Positions 1 to 5,771 of a DNA stretch of 6,081 bases are shown one piece after another. A program made the position numbers and the translations under genes. Each line of letters starts with the position of its first letter. Within the stretch, counting starts at the first letter, position 1. The stretch is from Rothia sp. (in: high G+C Gram-positive bacteria) (GTDB lineage: Bacteria > Actinomycetota > Actinomycetes > Actinomycetales > Micrococcaceae). The notes beneath the pieces were generated by a model. That model worked only from the letters and a program-made list of their open reading frames with translations, did no database searches and was not told the DNA's origin. The stretch is from positions 1-6,081 of the forward strand of contig NZ_JABZXW010000084.1 in assembly GCF_015265375.1 (NCBI RefSeq), given 5' to 3'.

Positions 1-308
1 CCACCCACCCGCTCAACCCCGTCGACCGCGCCGCATACTGGGAAGGCGGCAAGCCCATCACCGTTGAAGACAACGTCTGGATTGGCGGCGGCGCTATCAT
101 CCTGGGCGGCGTGACCATCGGCAAGAACTCCGTGATCGGTGCGGGCACCGTCGTCACTAAGGACGTACCCGAAAACTCCCTCGTGGTCGGCAACCCCGGC
201 CGCGTCATCCGCACCCTGGACGAGAACGAACGCCCGGCGTACCCGCACACCTACTCCACAGAAGCCCTGGAAGAAGCACGCGCCTTCTACGCTGACCGCA
301 ACCGCTAA
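1..308 (+). CDS. Sugar O-acetyltransferase (maltose/galactoside acetyltransferase family), C-terminal part, 5' end cut by window
   Basis: Reading from base 3, 101 residues are visible before the TAA at 306-308; the start lies left of the window. The protein would transfer an acetyl group from acetyl-CoA to a sugar hydroxyl in the cytoplasm. The visible part opens with THPLNPVDR, matching the Maa/LacA/NodL segment that carries the catalytic histidine (here visible residue 2). It continues with GKPITVEDNVWIGGGAIIL, then hexapeptide-repeat turns (GGVTIGKNSVIGAGTVVTKDVP) of a left-handed beta-helix, and the family's closing VVGNPGRVIR. About 31 residues follow this motif (TLDENERPAYPHTYSTEALEEARAFYADRNR), a polar tail that is probably helical. 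The family is clear. The true acceptor sugar cannot be told from sequence; 'maltose' is only the customary family label. The next gene starts 33 bases on, on the same strand, so the two may share a transcript. Confidence 0.9.
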   Translation, partial: THPLNPVDRAAYWEGGKPITVEDNVWIGGGAIILGGVTIGKNSVIGAGTVVTKDVPENSLVVGNPGRVIRTLDENERPAYPHTYSTEALEEARAFYADRNR

Positions 309-341
309 ATCAGCGCCCAGGATTAGAATCCAAAGGATTTA

Positions 342-1466
342 ATGAACGCACAGAACAACACCCCGCAGCAGCGTCCGGCTGCCGCGGCGTCTTCCTCTGC
401 CCCCACCGAAAGTGACCTGTGGGAGGCGGCATTCTCCTCTGATGACCCCACGGTGGTCCTGACCGATGAGGACCTGAACGCCGCACGCCGCGCGCACGAA
501 AAGGCGCGCGAGGCAGCCTCTTCGGCGCAGTCTGCCGCACAGTCCTCGCAGGATGCGACCCGCCCCCTCTCTGAGGCGGCTACCGCAACGCAGCCGGTCG
601 TCTCCCCCGGTGCCACTTCTCAGGGCGCGGAATCCGGTGCTGACTTGGGCGAACCCGCTACCGATAACCTCAGCTGGCTCGACAAGCCCGCGGCCCCCAG
701 CGCGGACAACGTACGCGGTAATGCTTCTGTTGCCCCCGCTACCGCACCGACTGCGGCGGCAAGCTACGAGGTGCCCGCACCCGGCAACGCCCATGCGGCC
801 CCCAGCGCCCCGCAGTCTGACCCCGCGGCAGATGACCATTTCGTCATCCCCACCCCCGCCGGTACCGCAGGCGCGGCGGGCGCAGAGCCCGTCCTCACCG
901 CCGCAACCGCCCTATCCCTGCAGAAGAGCCGCTACTCCCGCATGCAGCTGCTGCCCGGTCTGCTCGGCTGGCTGATTACCATCTCCCTCATGGACGGTGG
1001 CCTGTGGGCTATCCAGTCGTGGCTGGCCCTGACCGGTCAGAGCGAATCCATCGAATACTCTTCGGTGGTCTCCCGCCTCTTTAGCGGTGCGTCCAACGCC
1101 GTGCCGGTTGCGGTCGCGCTGAGCGTACTGATTTTCTTCGCCTACCTGGTGGGCGGCTACGCGGCGGGTCGTATGGCGCGATTCGCTGGCGCTAAGCAGG
1201 GCATCGCCGTGTGGCTCTGGCAGATTATGGCGCTGATTCTCGGCTCCCTGGCGACCTTCCTGGCGCCTCAGCTGTTCCAGAACGGTGTTGCGTCCCTGTC
1301 CCTGCAGAAGCTCATTGCAGGCGATTTCGCGAACGGTCTGCTGGCGGTTCTGCTGGTTCTGGCGTTGAGCTTCCTGGGCGCTATCCTGGGCGGCCTGTGC
1401 GGACGCCTGTACCACCGCCGCGTGGACAAGTACCCGAGCGACCAGGTCGCACGCGAGGACGCCTAA
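342..1466 (+). CDS. Uncharacterised membrane protein: disordered Ala/Pro/Ser-rich N-terminus plus four predicted transmembrane helices
   Basis: I do not recognise a named function. The 374-residue product has two parts. Residues 1-195 are low-complexity and rich in Ala, Pro, Ser and Thr, with no signal peptide. They contain an acidic/aromatic patch (about 24-45, SDLWEAAFSSDD...LTDEDL), a short Ala-rich helix (about 46-70) and an isolated NLSWLD (109-114). Residues 200-360 form a membrane domain with hydrophobic segments at about 202-226, 252-275, 286-307 and 329-354. GGYAAGRMARFAGAKQG after the second helix and GAILGGLCGRLYHRRVD at the end are Gly/Arg-rich motifs seen in small four-helix membrane proteins of actinobacteria, perhaps related to the TIGR04086/YrzE-like group (from memory, unverified). 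The ATG at 342 is preceded by AAAGGA at 332-337. The odd feature is the long cytoplasmic-looking tail on a small membrane domain. It is the last gene before the terminator and may be cotranscribed with the acetyltransferase upstream. Confidence 0.85.
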   Translation: MNAQNNTPQQRPAAAASSSAPTESDLWEAAFSSDDPTVVLTDEDLNAARRAHEKAREAASSAQSAAQSSQDATRPLSEAATATQPVVSPGATSQGAESGADLGEPATDNLSWLDKPAAPSADNVRGNASVAPATAPTAAASYEVPAPGNAHAAPSAPQSDPAADDHFVIPTPAGTAGAAGAEPVLTAATALSLQKSRYSRMQLLPGLLGWLITISLMDGGLWAIQSWLALTGQSESIEYSSVVSRLFSGASNAVPVAVALSVLIFFAYLVGGYAAGRMARFAGAKQGIAVWLWQIMALILGSLATFLAPQLFQNGVASLSLQKLIAGDFANGLLAVLLVLALSFLGAILGGLCGRLYHRRVDKYPSDQVAREDA

Positions 1467-1512
1467 CCTAGGCTTCTAAGCGCCCGCGCCTCGTTGCGAT
1501 AGGAATAAAACC

Positions 1513-1562
1513 ATAGAGAAAACCTCCGGTACCTTACGCAAGGTACCGGAGGTTTTCTCTAT
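1513..1562. terminator. Bidirectional intrinsic terminator between convergent units
   Basis: The two 23-base arms at 1513-1535 and 1540-1562 are perfectly complementary around a 4-base loop (ACGC). The GC-rich core is CCTCCGGTACC. At the base of the stem each strand reads GGTTTTCTCTAT, so RNA from either direction gains a U-rich 3' flank. It lies 47 bases after the membrane-protein gene stop and 68 bases after the bkdC stop, which fits a shared terminator for convergent transcription. The perfect pairing, longer than most intrinsic terminators, was read directly from the sequence; the terminating function is inferred. Confidence 0.92.
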
Positions 1563-1629
1563 CTAAATCTGTATCCTAAACAGCTTCAGCTACCCAGTAA
1601 TAAAACGCCGACTAGCCAAAACATGCCGC

Positions 1630-3114
1630 CTAGTGGTCCAGCAGCAGTGCAGGCTCCTCAAGAATCGCAGCCACGTCAGCCATGAAACGAGCCGACAGGT
1701 CGCCATCCACCACGCGGTGGTCGAAGGAGCCGCCCAGGGTCGTCACCCAGCGAGGAATAACCTCACCATCAACCACCCACGGCTTCTGCTTGATTGTACC
1801 GAAGGCAACAATCGCAACCTCACCCGGGTTGATGATCGGGGTACCGGTATCAATACCCAGCGAACCAATGTTCGTAATGGTCAGGGTGCCGTTCGCCATC
1901 TCAGCGGGCTGAGTCTTACCCTCACGGGCGCGGGTGGTCAGGTTGTTCAGCGCAATAGCTAGCTCACGCAGGGACAGCTCCTGAGCATCCTTAATGTTCG
2001 GAACCATCAGGCCGCGCGGGGTCGCCGCAGCAATACCCAGGTTCATGAAGTGCTTAATCTGGATTTCGCTGTCGGTCCAGGTCGCATTGACCTGCGGGTT
2101 ACGCTCAGCAGCCCAAATTACCGCGGCGGCAAGCACGAGCAGCGGGGTGACCTTCACGCCCTCAAAGTGGCGAGACTTCTTCAGGCGCTTCACGAACTCC
2201 ATGGTGCGGGAGGCATCAACGTCCACGAAGATGGACACGTGCGGGGCGCTAAACGCCGAAGAAACCATCGCCTTCGCGGTTGCCTTACGCACACCACGCA
2301 CCGGAATGCGCTCAATGCGGTCACCGGGGGTGACTGCGGGCTGCCAGAACGGCTGGCGGGCGCCGCTATGCTGCACATCGCTCAGGTGCGCCACATAGTT
2401 CATGAGGTCCTGCTTGGTCACCTGGCCACGCGCACCGGTAGCAGTCACGTTCGCCAGGTCAACACCCAGCTCCTTTGCGGCAAGACGCACCGGAGGCGGC
2501 GCGAGGGTCGGGCGGTGCGGAACCTGCTCGGGCGGCAGGGTCGGAGCCGCAGCCGGCGCTGCCGCCGCGGGTTCGTGCGACAAACGCTGCACCACCGAGT
2601 TCAGCGGGGTGTTCTCCACAAAGCGGGAGGCACGCTCAGCCAGCTCGCTCAGCAGGCCCTGGTTGCGGTTCACGGGGTCAGCGGGGGTGTGCGCCACGGG
2701 TGCCTGAACAGCCGGGGCTGCCGGTGCTACCGGAGCCTGCGCGGGCTGGGTTGCGGAGGCGGGGCGCTTGCGGGCGCGACGCTTCACGGCATCCGCCTTG
2801 GGGCCGGAGCCAACCAGTGCGGTGCCGGATTCAGTCTCTGCCGCGGCAGGTGCAGCCGGTGCTGCGGGTGCGCTGTCACCGCCGGAGATGCTGATAATCG
2901 GGGTGCCCACCTCAACGGTTTCACCTTCGGCAACGAGTAGCGCCTCAATGGTGCCGGCGAAGGGCGAGGGCAGTTCCACGACGCTCTTAGCGGTTTCAAT
3001 TTCAACGAGGACATCATTGATGGCGACCTCGGTGCCGACGGCTACCTTCCAGCTGAGGATTTCTGCTTCGGTCAGGCCTTCACCCACGTCAGGGAGCGGG
3101 AAAATCTGGGACAT
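1630..3114 (-). CDS. bkdC: Branched-chain 2-oxo acid dehydrogenase complex E2 (dihydrolipoyl acyltransferase)
   Basis: The product has 494 residues. E2 forms the core of the complex: its lipoyl arm takes the acyl group from E1 and the catalytic domain passes it to CoA. Domain order: a single lipoyl domain (about 1-77) with the lipoylated lysine K43 in ETAKS; an Ala/Pro-rich linker (about 80-200); a peripheral subunit-binding domain (about 204-243, LAAKELGVDLANVTATGARGQVTKQDL); and the acyltransferase domain (about 265-494), with the active-site motif DHRVVDG at 465-471 (catalytic H466) and an ETAKS-type lipoyl site typical of the actinobacterial/BCKDH branch. Within the linker is a basic stretch (KRRARKR, 111-117) and a non-Ala/Pro, probably helical block at about 148-180. 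The ATG at 3112-3114 follows GAGAGG (3120-3125 on the minus strand) by five bases. It is the last gene of the operon, 99 bases after bkdB. Substrate class is inferred; the acyltransferase family is certain. Confidence 0.93.
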   Translation of the reverse strand: MSQIFPLPDVGEGLTEAEILSWKVAVGTEVAINDVLVEIETAKSVVELPSPFAGTIEALLVAEGETVEVGTPIISISGGDSAPAAPAAPAAAETESGTALVGSGPKADAVKRRARKRPASATQPAQAPVAPAAPAVQAPVAHTPADPVNRNQGLLSELAERASRFVENTPLNSVVQRLSHEPAAAAPAAAPTLPPEQVPHRPTLAPPPVRLAAKELGVDLANVTATGARGQVTKQDLMNYVAHLSDVQHSGARQPFWQPAVTPGDRIERIPVRGVRKATAKAMVSSAFSAPHVSIFVDVDASRTMEFVKRLKKSRHFEGVKVTPLLVLAAAVIWAAERNPQVNATWTDSEIQIKHFMNLGIAAATPRGLMVPNIKDAQELSLRELAIALNNLTTRAREGKTQPAEMANGTLTITNIGSLGIDTGTPIINPGEVAIVAFGTIKQKPWVVDGEVIPRWVTTLGGSFDHRVVDGDLSARFMADVAAILEEPALLLDH

Positions 3115-3126
3115 TTTTACCTCTCA

Positions 3127-3217
3127 CTAGGGCATATACCCTATACGGAATATTCTGTGCGGGCTTTCAACCCGCCATAGCGCAACACGCTGATACGTCA
3201 GATCAGGGTATGCCTAG
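3127..3217 (-). promoter_or_regulatory. Long bulged stem spanning the bkdB-bkdC gap, with smaller hairpins inside
   Basis: In the minus-strand transcript, CTAGGCATACCCT (3217 back to 3205), which overlaps the bkdB stop codon, can pair with AGGGTATATGCCCTAG (3142 back to 3127), which ends just before the bkdC ribosome-binding site. I count 13 base pairs with a one-base and a two-base bulge. The enclosed loop holds a hairpin at 3159-3175 (GCGGGTT/AGCCCGC around GAA, one G-U pair) and a small one at 3190-3201 (CTGA-CGTA-TCAG). No U-run follows, so a simple terminator is unlikely. It may be a processing, stability or translation-control element that sets E2 output relative to E1. Pairing is seen in the sequence; the role is inferred. 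Confidence 0.45.
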
Positions 3218-4200
3218 TAGTCAAAAGCGCGGTCAACCGCCTCAAGAATACGGTCAATATCGGGCACGTACTCTTCTTCAACACGAGAAACCGGGTACGG
3301 CATGTAGTAGCCGCCCACGCGAATCACCGGCGCCTGCAGACTGTAGAAGCAACGCTCCGTAACAGCCGCAGCCAGCTCGCCACCCATACCGCCAAAGGTC
3401 GGTGCCTCGTGAGCAATAATCAGGCGGCCGGTCTTCGCCACCGAAGCGGCAACCGTCGGTACATCCAGCGGCGAAATCGAGCGCAGGTCAATAACCTCAA
3501 TCGAGCGGCCATCCTCAACCGCAGCCTCCGCGGCGGCCAATGCAACCGGCACCAGCGGACCGTACGCAACGATGGTCGCGTCGGTACCCTCACGCACCAC
3601 CTGGGCGCTGAACGGGTCAAAGGAAGTATCGCTAAAGTCCACTTCGCCCTTGAGCCAGTAGCGGCGCTTCGGCTCAAAAATAATGACCGGGTCCGGGCAT
3701 TCAATCGCCTTGCGGGTCATCCAGTACGCCTCGTGCGGAGTCGAGGGGGTCACAATACGCAGACCCGCGGTGTGGGCGAACAGCGCCTCCGGGGACTCGG
3801 AGTGGTGCTCCACCGAACCAATCACGCCACCGTACGGAATGCGGATGGTCACCGGCACCGTGTACTGCTTATCGGTGCGGTTGTGAATCTTCGCCAGCTG
3901 GCTCGTAATTTGGTTATAGGCGGGGAACACGAAGCCGTCGAACTGAATCTCCGGCACGGGGCGGTAGCCACGCAGGGCCATACCGATGGAGGTGCCGATA
4001 ATGCCGGACTCTCCCAGGGGCGCATCCATGACGCGGCGGTTGCCGAAGCGCGCCTGCAGGCCCTCGGTCACACGGTACACGCCACCAAGCTTGCCGATAT
4101 CCTCACCGAGCATGACGACGGTGCGGTCGGCTTCCATGGCGTCTTCCAGGCCGCGGGTAATCGCCTTGGCGAGGGTCAAACGTTCAATTTTCTCGCTCAT
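3214..4200 (-). CDS. bkdB: Branched-chain 2-oxo acid dehydrogenase E1 component, beta subunit
   Basis: The product has 328 residues, the usual length for E1beta. With E1alpha it forms the heterotetramer that decarboxylates branched 2-oxo acids using thiamine diphosphate and reductively acylates the E2 lipoyl group. The N-terminal pyrimidine-binding domain shows MLGEDIGKLGGVYRVTEGL (30-48) and APLGESGIIG (60-69); E64 aligns with the glutamate that activates the cofactor. EHHSESPEALFAHTAGL (131-147) carries the conserved histidine H133 and matches branched-chain enzymes better than pyruvate enzymes. KRRYWLKGEVD (178-188) is like mycobacterial-type BkdB. The C-terminal transketolase domain (about 200-328) includes IEVIDLRSISPLD, and the tail VEEEYVPDIDRILEAVDRAF is typical of the family. 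The ATG at 4198-4200 is two bases past the bkdA stop and its ribosome-binding site lies inside bkdA, so coupling is likely. The stop codon falls within the start of the intergenic stem. Confidence 0.94.
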   Translation of the reverse strand: MSEKIERLTLAKAITRGLEDAMEADRTVVMLGEDIGKLGGVYRVTEGLQARFGNRRVMDAPLGESGIIGTSIGMALRGYRPVPEIQFDGFVFPAYNQITSQLAKIHNRTDKQYTVPVTIRIPYGGVIGSVEHHSESPEALFAHTAGLRIVTPSTPHEAYWMTRKAIECPDPVIIFEPKRRYWLKGEVDFSDTSFDPFSAQVVREGTDATIVAYGPLVPVALAAAEAAVEDGRSIEVIDLRSISPLDVPTVAASVAKTGRLIIAHEAPTFGGMGGELAAAVTERCFYSLQAPVIRVGGYYMPYPVSRVEEEYVPDIDRILEAVDRAFDY

Positions 4201-4202
4201 GC

Positions 4203-5369
4203 TTACTCCTCTTCAAAGCCTGCAACGTAGTTACGGTAGAACTCGCGGTCGTCTTCCACCTGCTGATGCTCCTGCGCATAGACGCGGTCGAAGAAATACT
4301 CAAAGTCGGCAACCTCGGAGTTCAGCACTGCCTCACGCACGCCGTTCGCGACCTGCTGCGCAGATTCTGCAACCTCTTCAAAGAAGGCATCATCGGCGTA
4401 ACCGTTATCGCGTAGGTGCTTCTCGAGGCGAATCATGGGGTCGCGGTGCAGCGGCCCCTCAAGGTCGGCCTCGGTGCGGTACTTCGTGGGGTCGTCGGCA
4501 GTGGTGTGCGGGCCCAGGCGGTAGGTCTCGGCCTCGATGAGCACGGGACCCTCGCCGGCACGAATCTTCTCCATGGCGTAACGGGTCACCGCGAGCACGC
4601 CCAGGATGTCATTGCCGTCCACGCGCAGGCCCTCGAAGCCGTAACCGGCGGCTCGGGTCGAAATCGGCACGCGCGACTGCACCTCGAAGGGAACCGAGAT
4701 GGCCCAGCGGTTGTTCTGCACGAAGAAGAGCACCGGCGCGTTATAGGAGGCAGCGAAGACCATGGACTCGTGCGCGTCACCCTCGGTGGAGGAACCGTCA
4801 CCAAAGTAGACCGCCACGGCGGGCTTCTTGGTGTCCTCGGCGGGATCGGTTGCCTGACCCTGACCGGTGCGGCGGGTGCCGGTTTCAGCCTCGATGTCAG
4901 CGTCGAAGTTCAGGCCCATGGCGTAGCCGACGGCATGCAGAGTCTGAGCGGCAAGCACCTTGGTGTAGGTGTGGAAGTTGTGCGCCTTCATGTCCCAGCC
5001 GTGGGTGGTGGAGCCGCGGAAAATGGTAATCAGGTCGCGGAAGTCCACGCCGCGCGCCAGGGCGACGGCGTGCTCACGGTAGGAGGGGAAGATGTAGTCA
5101 TTGGGCGCGTAGGCGAGTGCGGAGCCAATCTGCGCGGCTTCCTGGCCTCGGCTGGGCACCCAGAGGGCGAGCTGACCCTGGCGCTGCAGGGCGGTTGCCT
5201 CGTCGTCGAATCGGCGGGTGGTGTACATGAGGCGGTATGCCTCGCGCAGGGTGTCTGCGTTGACGTCTTCGATGTACCGGCTGTAGGTGGGGTGTTCGTG
5301 TACGGTGCCGTTTTCATCCATGAGCTGGATGCGTTCGGGCACTCCGGGGTACTTGTCGTTCTCGTGCAT
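4203..5369 (-). CDS. bkdA: Branched-chain 2-oxo acid dehydrogenase E1 component, alpha subunit
   Basis: The product has 388 residues. It binds thiamine diphosphate and with E1beta catalyses the first, rate-setting decarboxylation step. RQGQLALWVPSRGQEAAQIG (63-82) and FPSYREH (94-100) are family signatures. The cofactor motif begins at GDG (190-192) and runs through EGDAHESMVFAASYNAPVLFFVQNN to N220. RLGPHTTADDPTKYR (284-298) is the active-site loop of branched-chain-type E1alpha; pyruvate enzymes differ here. Compared with what I recall of mycobacterial BkdA, there is an extra polar block of about 20 residues at 158-182, just before the cofactor motif. The ATG at 5367-5369 is preceded by GGAGG (5374-5378) four bases away, a strong site, so this start is preferred over the internal M17. 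It is the first gene of the operon. No E3 gene is seen. The heteromeric branched-chain assignment also fits because actinobacteria normally use a single-chain AceE for pyruvate. Confidence 0.94.
   Translation of the reverse strand: MHENDKYPGVPERIQLMDENGTVHEHPTYSRYIEDVNADTLREAYRLMYTTRRFDDEATALQRQGQLALWVPSRGQEAAQIGSALAYAPNDYIFPSYREHAVALARGVDFRDLITIFRGSTTHGWDMKAHNFHTYTKVLAAQTLHAVGYAMGLNFDADIEAETGTRRTGQGQATDPAEDTKKPAVAVYFGDGSSTEGDAHESMVFAASYNAPVLFFVQNNRWAISVPFEVQSRVPISTRAAGYGFEGLRVDGNDILGVLAVTRYAMEKIRAGEGPVLIEAETYRLGPHTTADDPTKYRTEADLEGPLHRDPMIRLEKHLRDNGYADDAFFEEVAESAQQVANGVREAVLNSEVADFEYFFDRVYAQEHQQVEDDREFYRNYVAGFEEE
4206..4211 (-). promoter_or_regulatory. bkdB ribosome-binding site inside the end of bkdA
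   Basis: GAGGAG on the minus strand encodes the last two glutamates of E1alpha and sits five bases before the bkdB ATG. Ribosomes finishing bkdA pass directly over it, which supports translational coupling and 1:1 output of the two E1 subunits. Confidence 0.8.
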
Positions 5370-5387
5370 CTAACCTCCACACGTGAC

Positions 5388-5402
5388 GAGGGCTTGGCCC
5401 TC
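5388..5402 (-). promoter_or_regulatory. GC-rich hairpin in the bkdA leader
   Basis: On the minus strand GAGGGC-CAA-GCCCTC forms a perfect six-base-pair stem with a three-base loop, ending nine bases before the GGAGG ribosome-binding site of bkdA. There is no U-run after it, so it is not a terminator. It could affect translation initiation or mRNA stability. It is short enough to be chance in GC-rich DNA. Confidence 0.35.
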
Positions 5403-5532
5403 AGCGGCCCGGGTTTTAGTCTCAACGTTCACCTGATGGTGCAGGGTTTGAGGTGTTCCGGTAGGCCTGTGAGGGTCTGGGCATATATAGTTACCAGTCT
5501 ACTCTTTTCGGCTTTATCTCGCGGCAGTTACG

Positions 5533-5562
5533 CTGATAACGCAGTGTATTGTGCCCTGTCAT
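5533..5562 (-). promoter_or_regulatory. Candidate promoter of the bkd operon
   Basis: On the minus strand ATGACA (5562-5557, 5 of 6 to the -35 consensus) is followed after 18 bases by TATCAG (5538-5533, 4 of 6 to the -10 consensus). Transcription would begin near 5526, giving a leader of about 155 bases before bkdA. A short inverted repeat GTTA-N6-TAAC (5527-5540) overlaps the -10 box and could be an operator, but its arms are only four bases. A TATATA at 5484-5489 is an alternative -10 but lacks a matching -35. Confidence 0.3.
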
Positions 5563-5580
5563 TCACTATTTGAACATCAT

Positions 5581-5634
5581 TAAATTAAACCTCCCGTATA
5601 TTCTTTTACAGGAATATATGGGAGGTTTAGTTTA
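5581..5634. terminator. Large hairpin, probable terminator of the aminotransferase unit
   Basis: The 23-base arms 5581-5603 and 5612-5634 surround an 8-base loop. In plus-strand RNA all 23 positions pair, two as G-U (T5585 with G5630, G5596 with T5619). In minus-strand RNA these two become A-C mismatches, still leaving a strong stem containing AAACCTCCC/GGGAGGTTT and a following TTTAATTTA. Its place downstream of the minus-strand aminotransferase gene suggests a terminator, though it lies 137 bases beyond that stop codon. It shares the AAACCTCC/GGAGGTTT stem with the terminator at 1513-1562. Confidence 0.7.
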
Positions 5635-5664
5635 GCCATTAAGCGCTTTTTCGAGCCGCCATTT

Positions 5665-5678
5665 TTCTCACGCGAGAA
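5665..5678. repeat. Short inverted repeat (five-base arms)
   Basis: TTCTC (5665-5669) and GAGAA (5674-5678) flank the four-base loop ACGC. In the plus strand it follows a T-run rather than preceding one, and in the minus strand it is followed by A residues, so neither direction gives a terminator. The loop sequence is the same as in the terminator at 1513-1562, which may be chance. No function is assigned. Confidence 0.3.
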
Positions 5679-5738
5679 CCATTTGAAGAGCCCAAACGAA
5701 CCTCGACTAGGGAAAATAGTACATTGTTCAATTAGAGC

Positions 5739-5752
5739 CGGGTGGGTACCCG
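5739..5752. repeat. Short inverted repeat just after the aminotransferase stop
   Basis: CGGGT (5739-5743) and ACCCG (5748-5752) form a five-base-pair stem with a four-base loop, 20 bases downstream of the aminotransferase stop codon on the minus strand. It has no U-run. It may be a 3' mRNA stabilising hairpin or chance; the larger hairpin at 5581-5634 is the better terminator. Confidence 0.3.
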
Positions 5753-5771
5753 CACTCCTCTATGAGAGACC

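Larger units (their letters stand above)
5370..5771. other. 402-base non-coding region between the aminotransferase gene and the bkd operon
   Basis: No convincing gene lies here on either strand. From the bkd side it holds the bkdA ribosome-binding site (5374-5378), a GC-rich hairpin (5388-5402), two mutually exclusive short hairpins (CACC 5430-5433 with GGTG 5438-5441, or CACCT 5430-5434 with AGGTG 5451-5455), a candidate promoter (5533-5562) and a large hairpin (5581-5634). Nearer the aminotransferase gene are short inverted repeats at 5665-5678 and 5739-5752. The middle, about 5480-5740, is clearly richer in A and T than the flanking genes. Confidence 0.7.

Noticed and set aside
912..1415. 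Open frame of 167 codons on the minus strand inside the membrane-protein gene
   Set aside because: The product is dominated by Gln, Arg and Ala, has no domain, and the opposite strand encodes well-formed membrane helices.
2050..2940. Open frame of 296 codons on the plus strand, antisense to bkdC
   Set aside because: The product is Arg/Gly/His-rich and low in structure, mirrors the Ala/Pro linker of E2, and has no motif supporting a real gene.
3409..4230. Open frame of 273 codons on the plus strand, antisense to bkdB
   Set aside because: It is a shadow of E1beta with an Arg/His/Asn-rich composition and no recognisable domain.
3214..5369. Reading the E1alpha/E1beta pair as pyruvate dehydrogenase
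   Set aside because: The PHTTADD loop in E1alpha, HHSESPEA in E1beta and the ETAKS lipoyl site in E2 fit the branched-chain group, and actinobacteria usually decarboxylate pyruvate with single-chain AceE. Mixed substrate use cannot be excluded.
5380..5385. CACGTG palindrome before the bkdA ribosome-binding site
   Set aside because: A lone six-base palindrome is expected by chance and has no half-site context suggesting an operator.
4416..5573. Open frame of 385 codons on the plus strand, antisense to bkdA
   Set aside because: It lies opposite a clear E1alpha gene, its product is Gly/Val/His-rich without any family motif, and long antisense frames are expected from GC-rich codon usage.
5639..5671. 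Tiny minus-strand frame GTG to TAA (basic 10-residue peptide) just before the large hairpin, resembling a leader peptide plus attenuator
   Set aside because: No ribosome-binding site precedes it, it has no run of regulatory codons, and the hairpin is followed by a separate candidate promoter, so attenuation is not supported.
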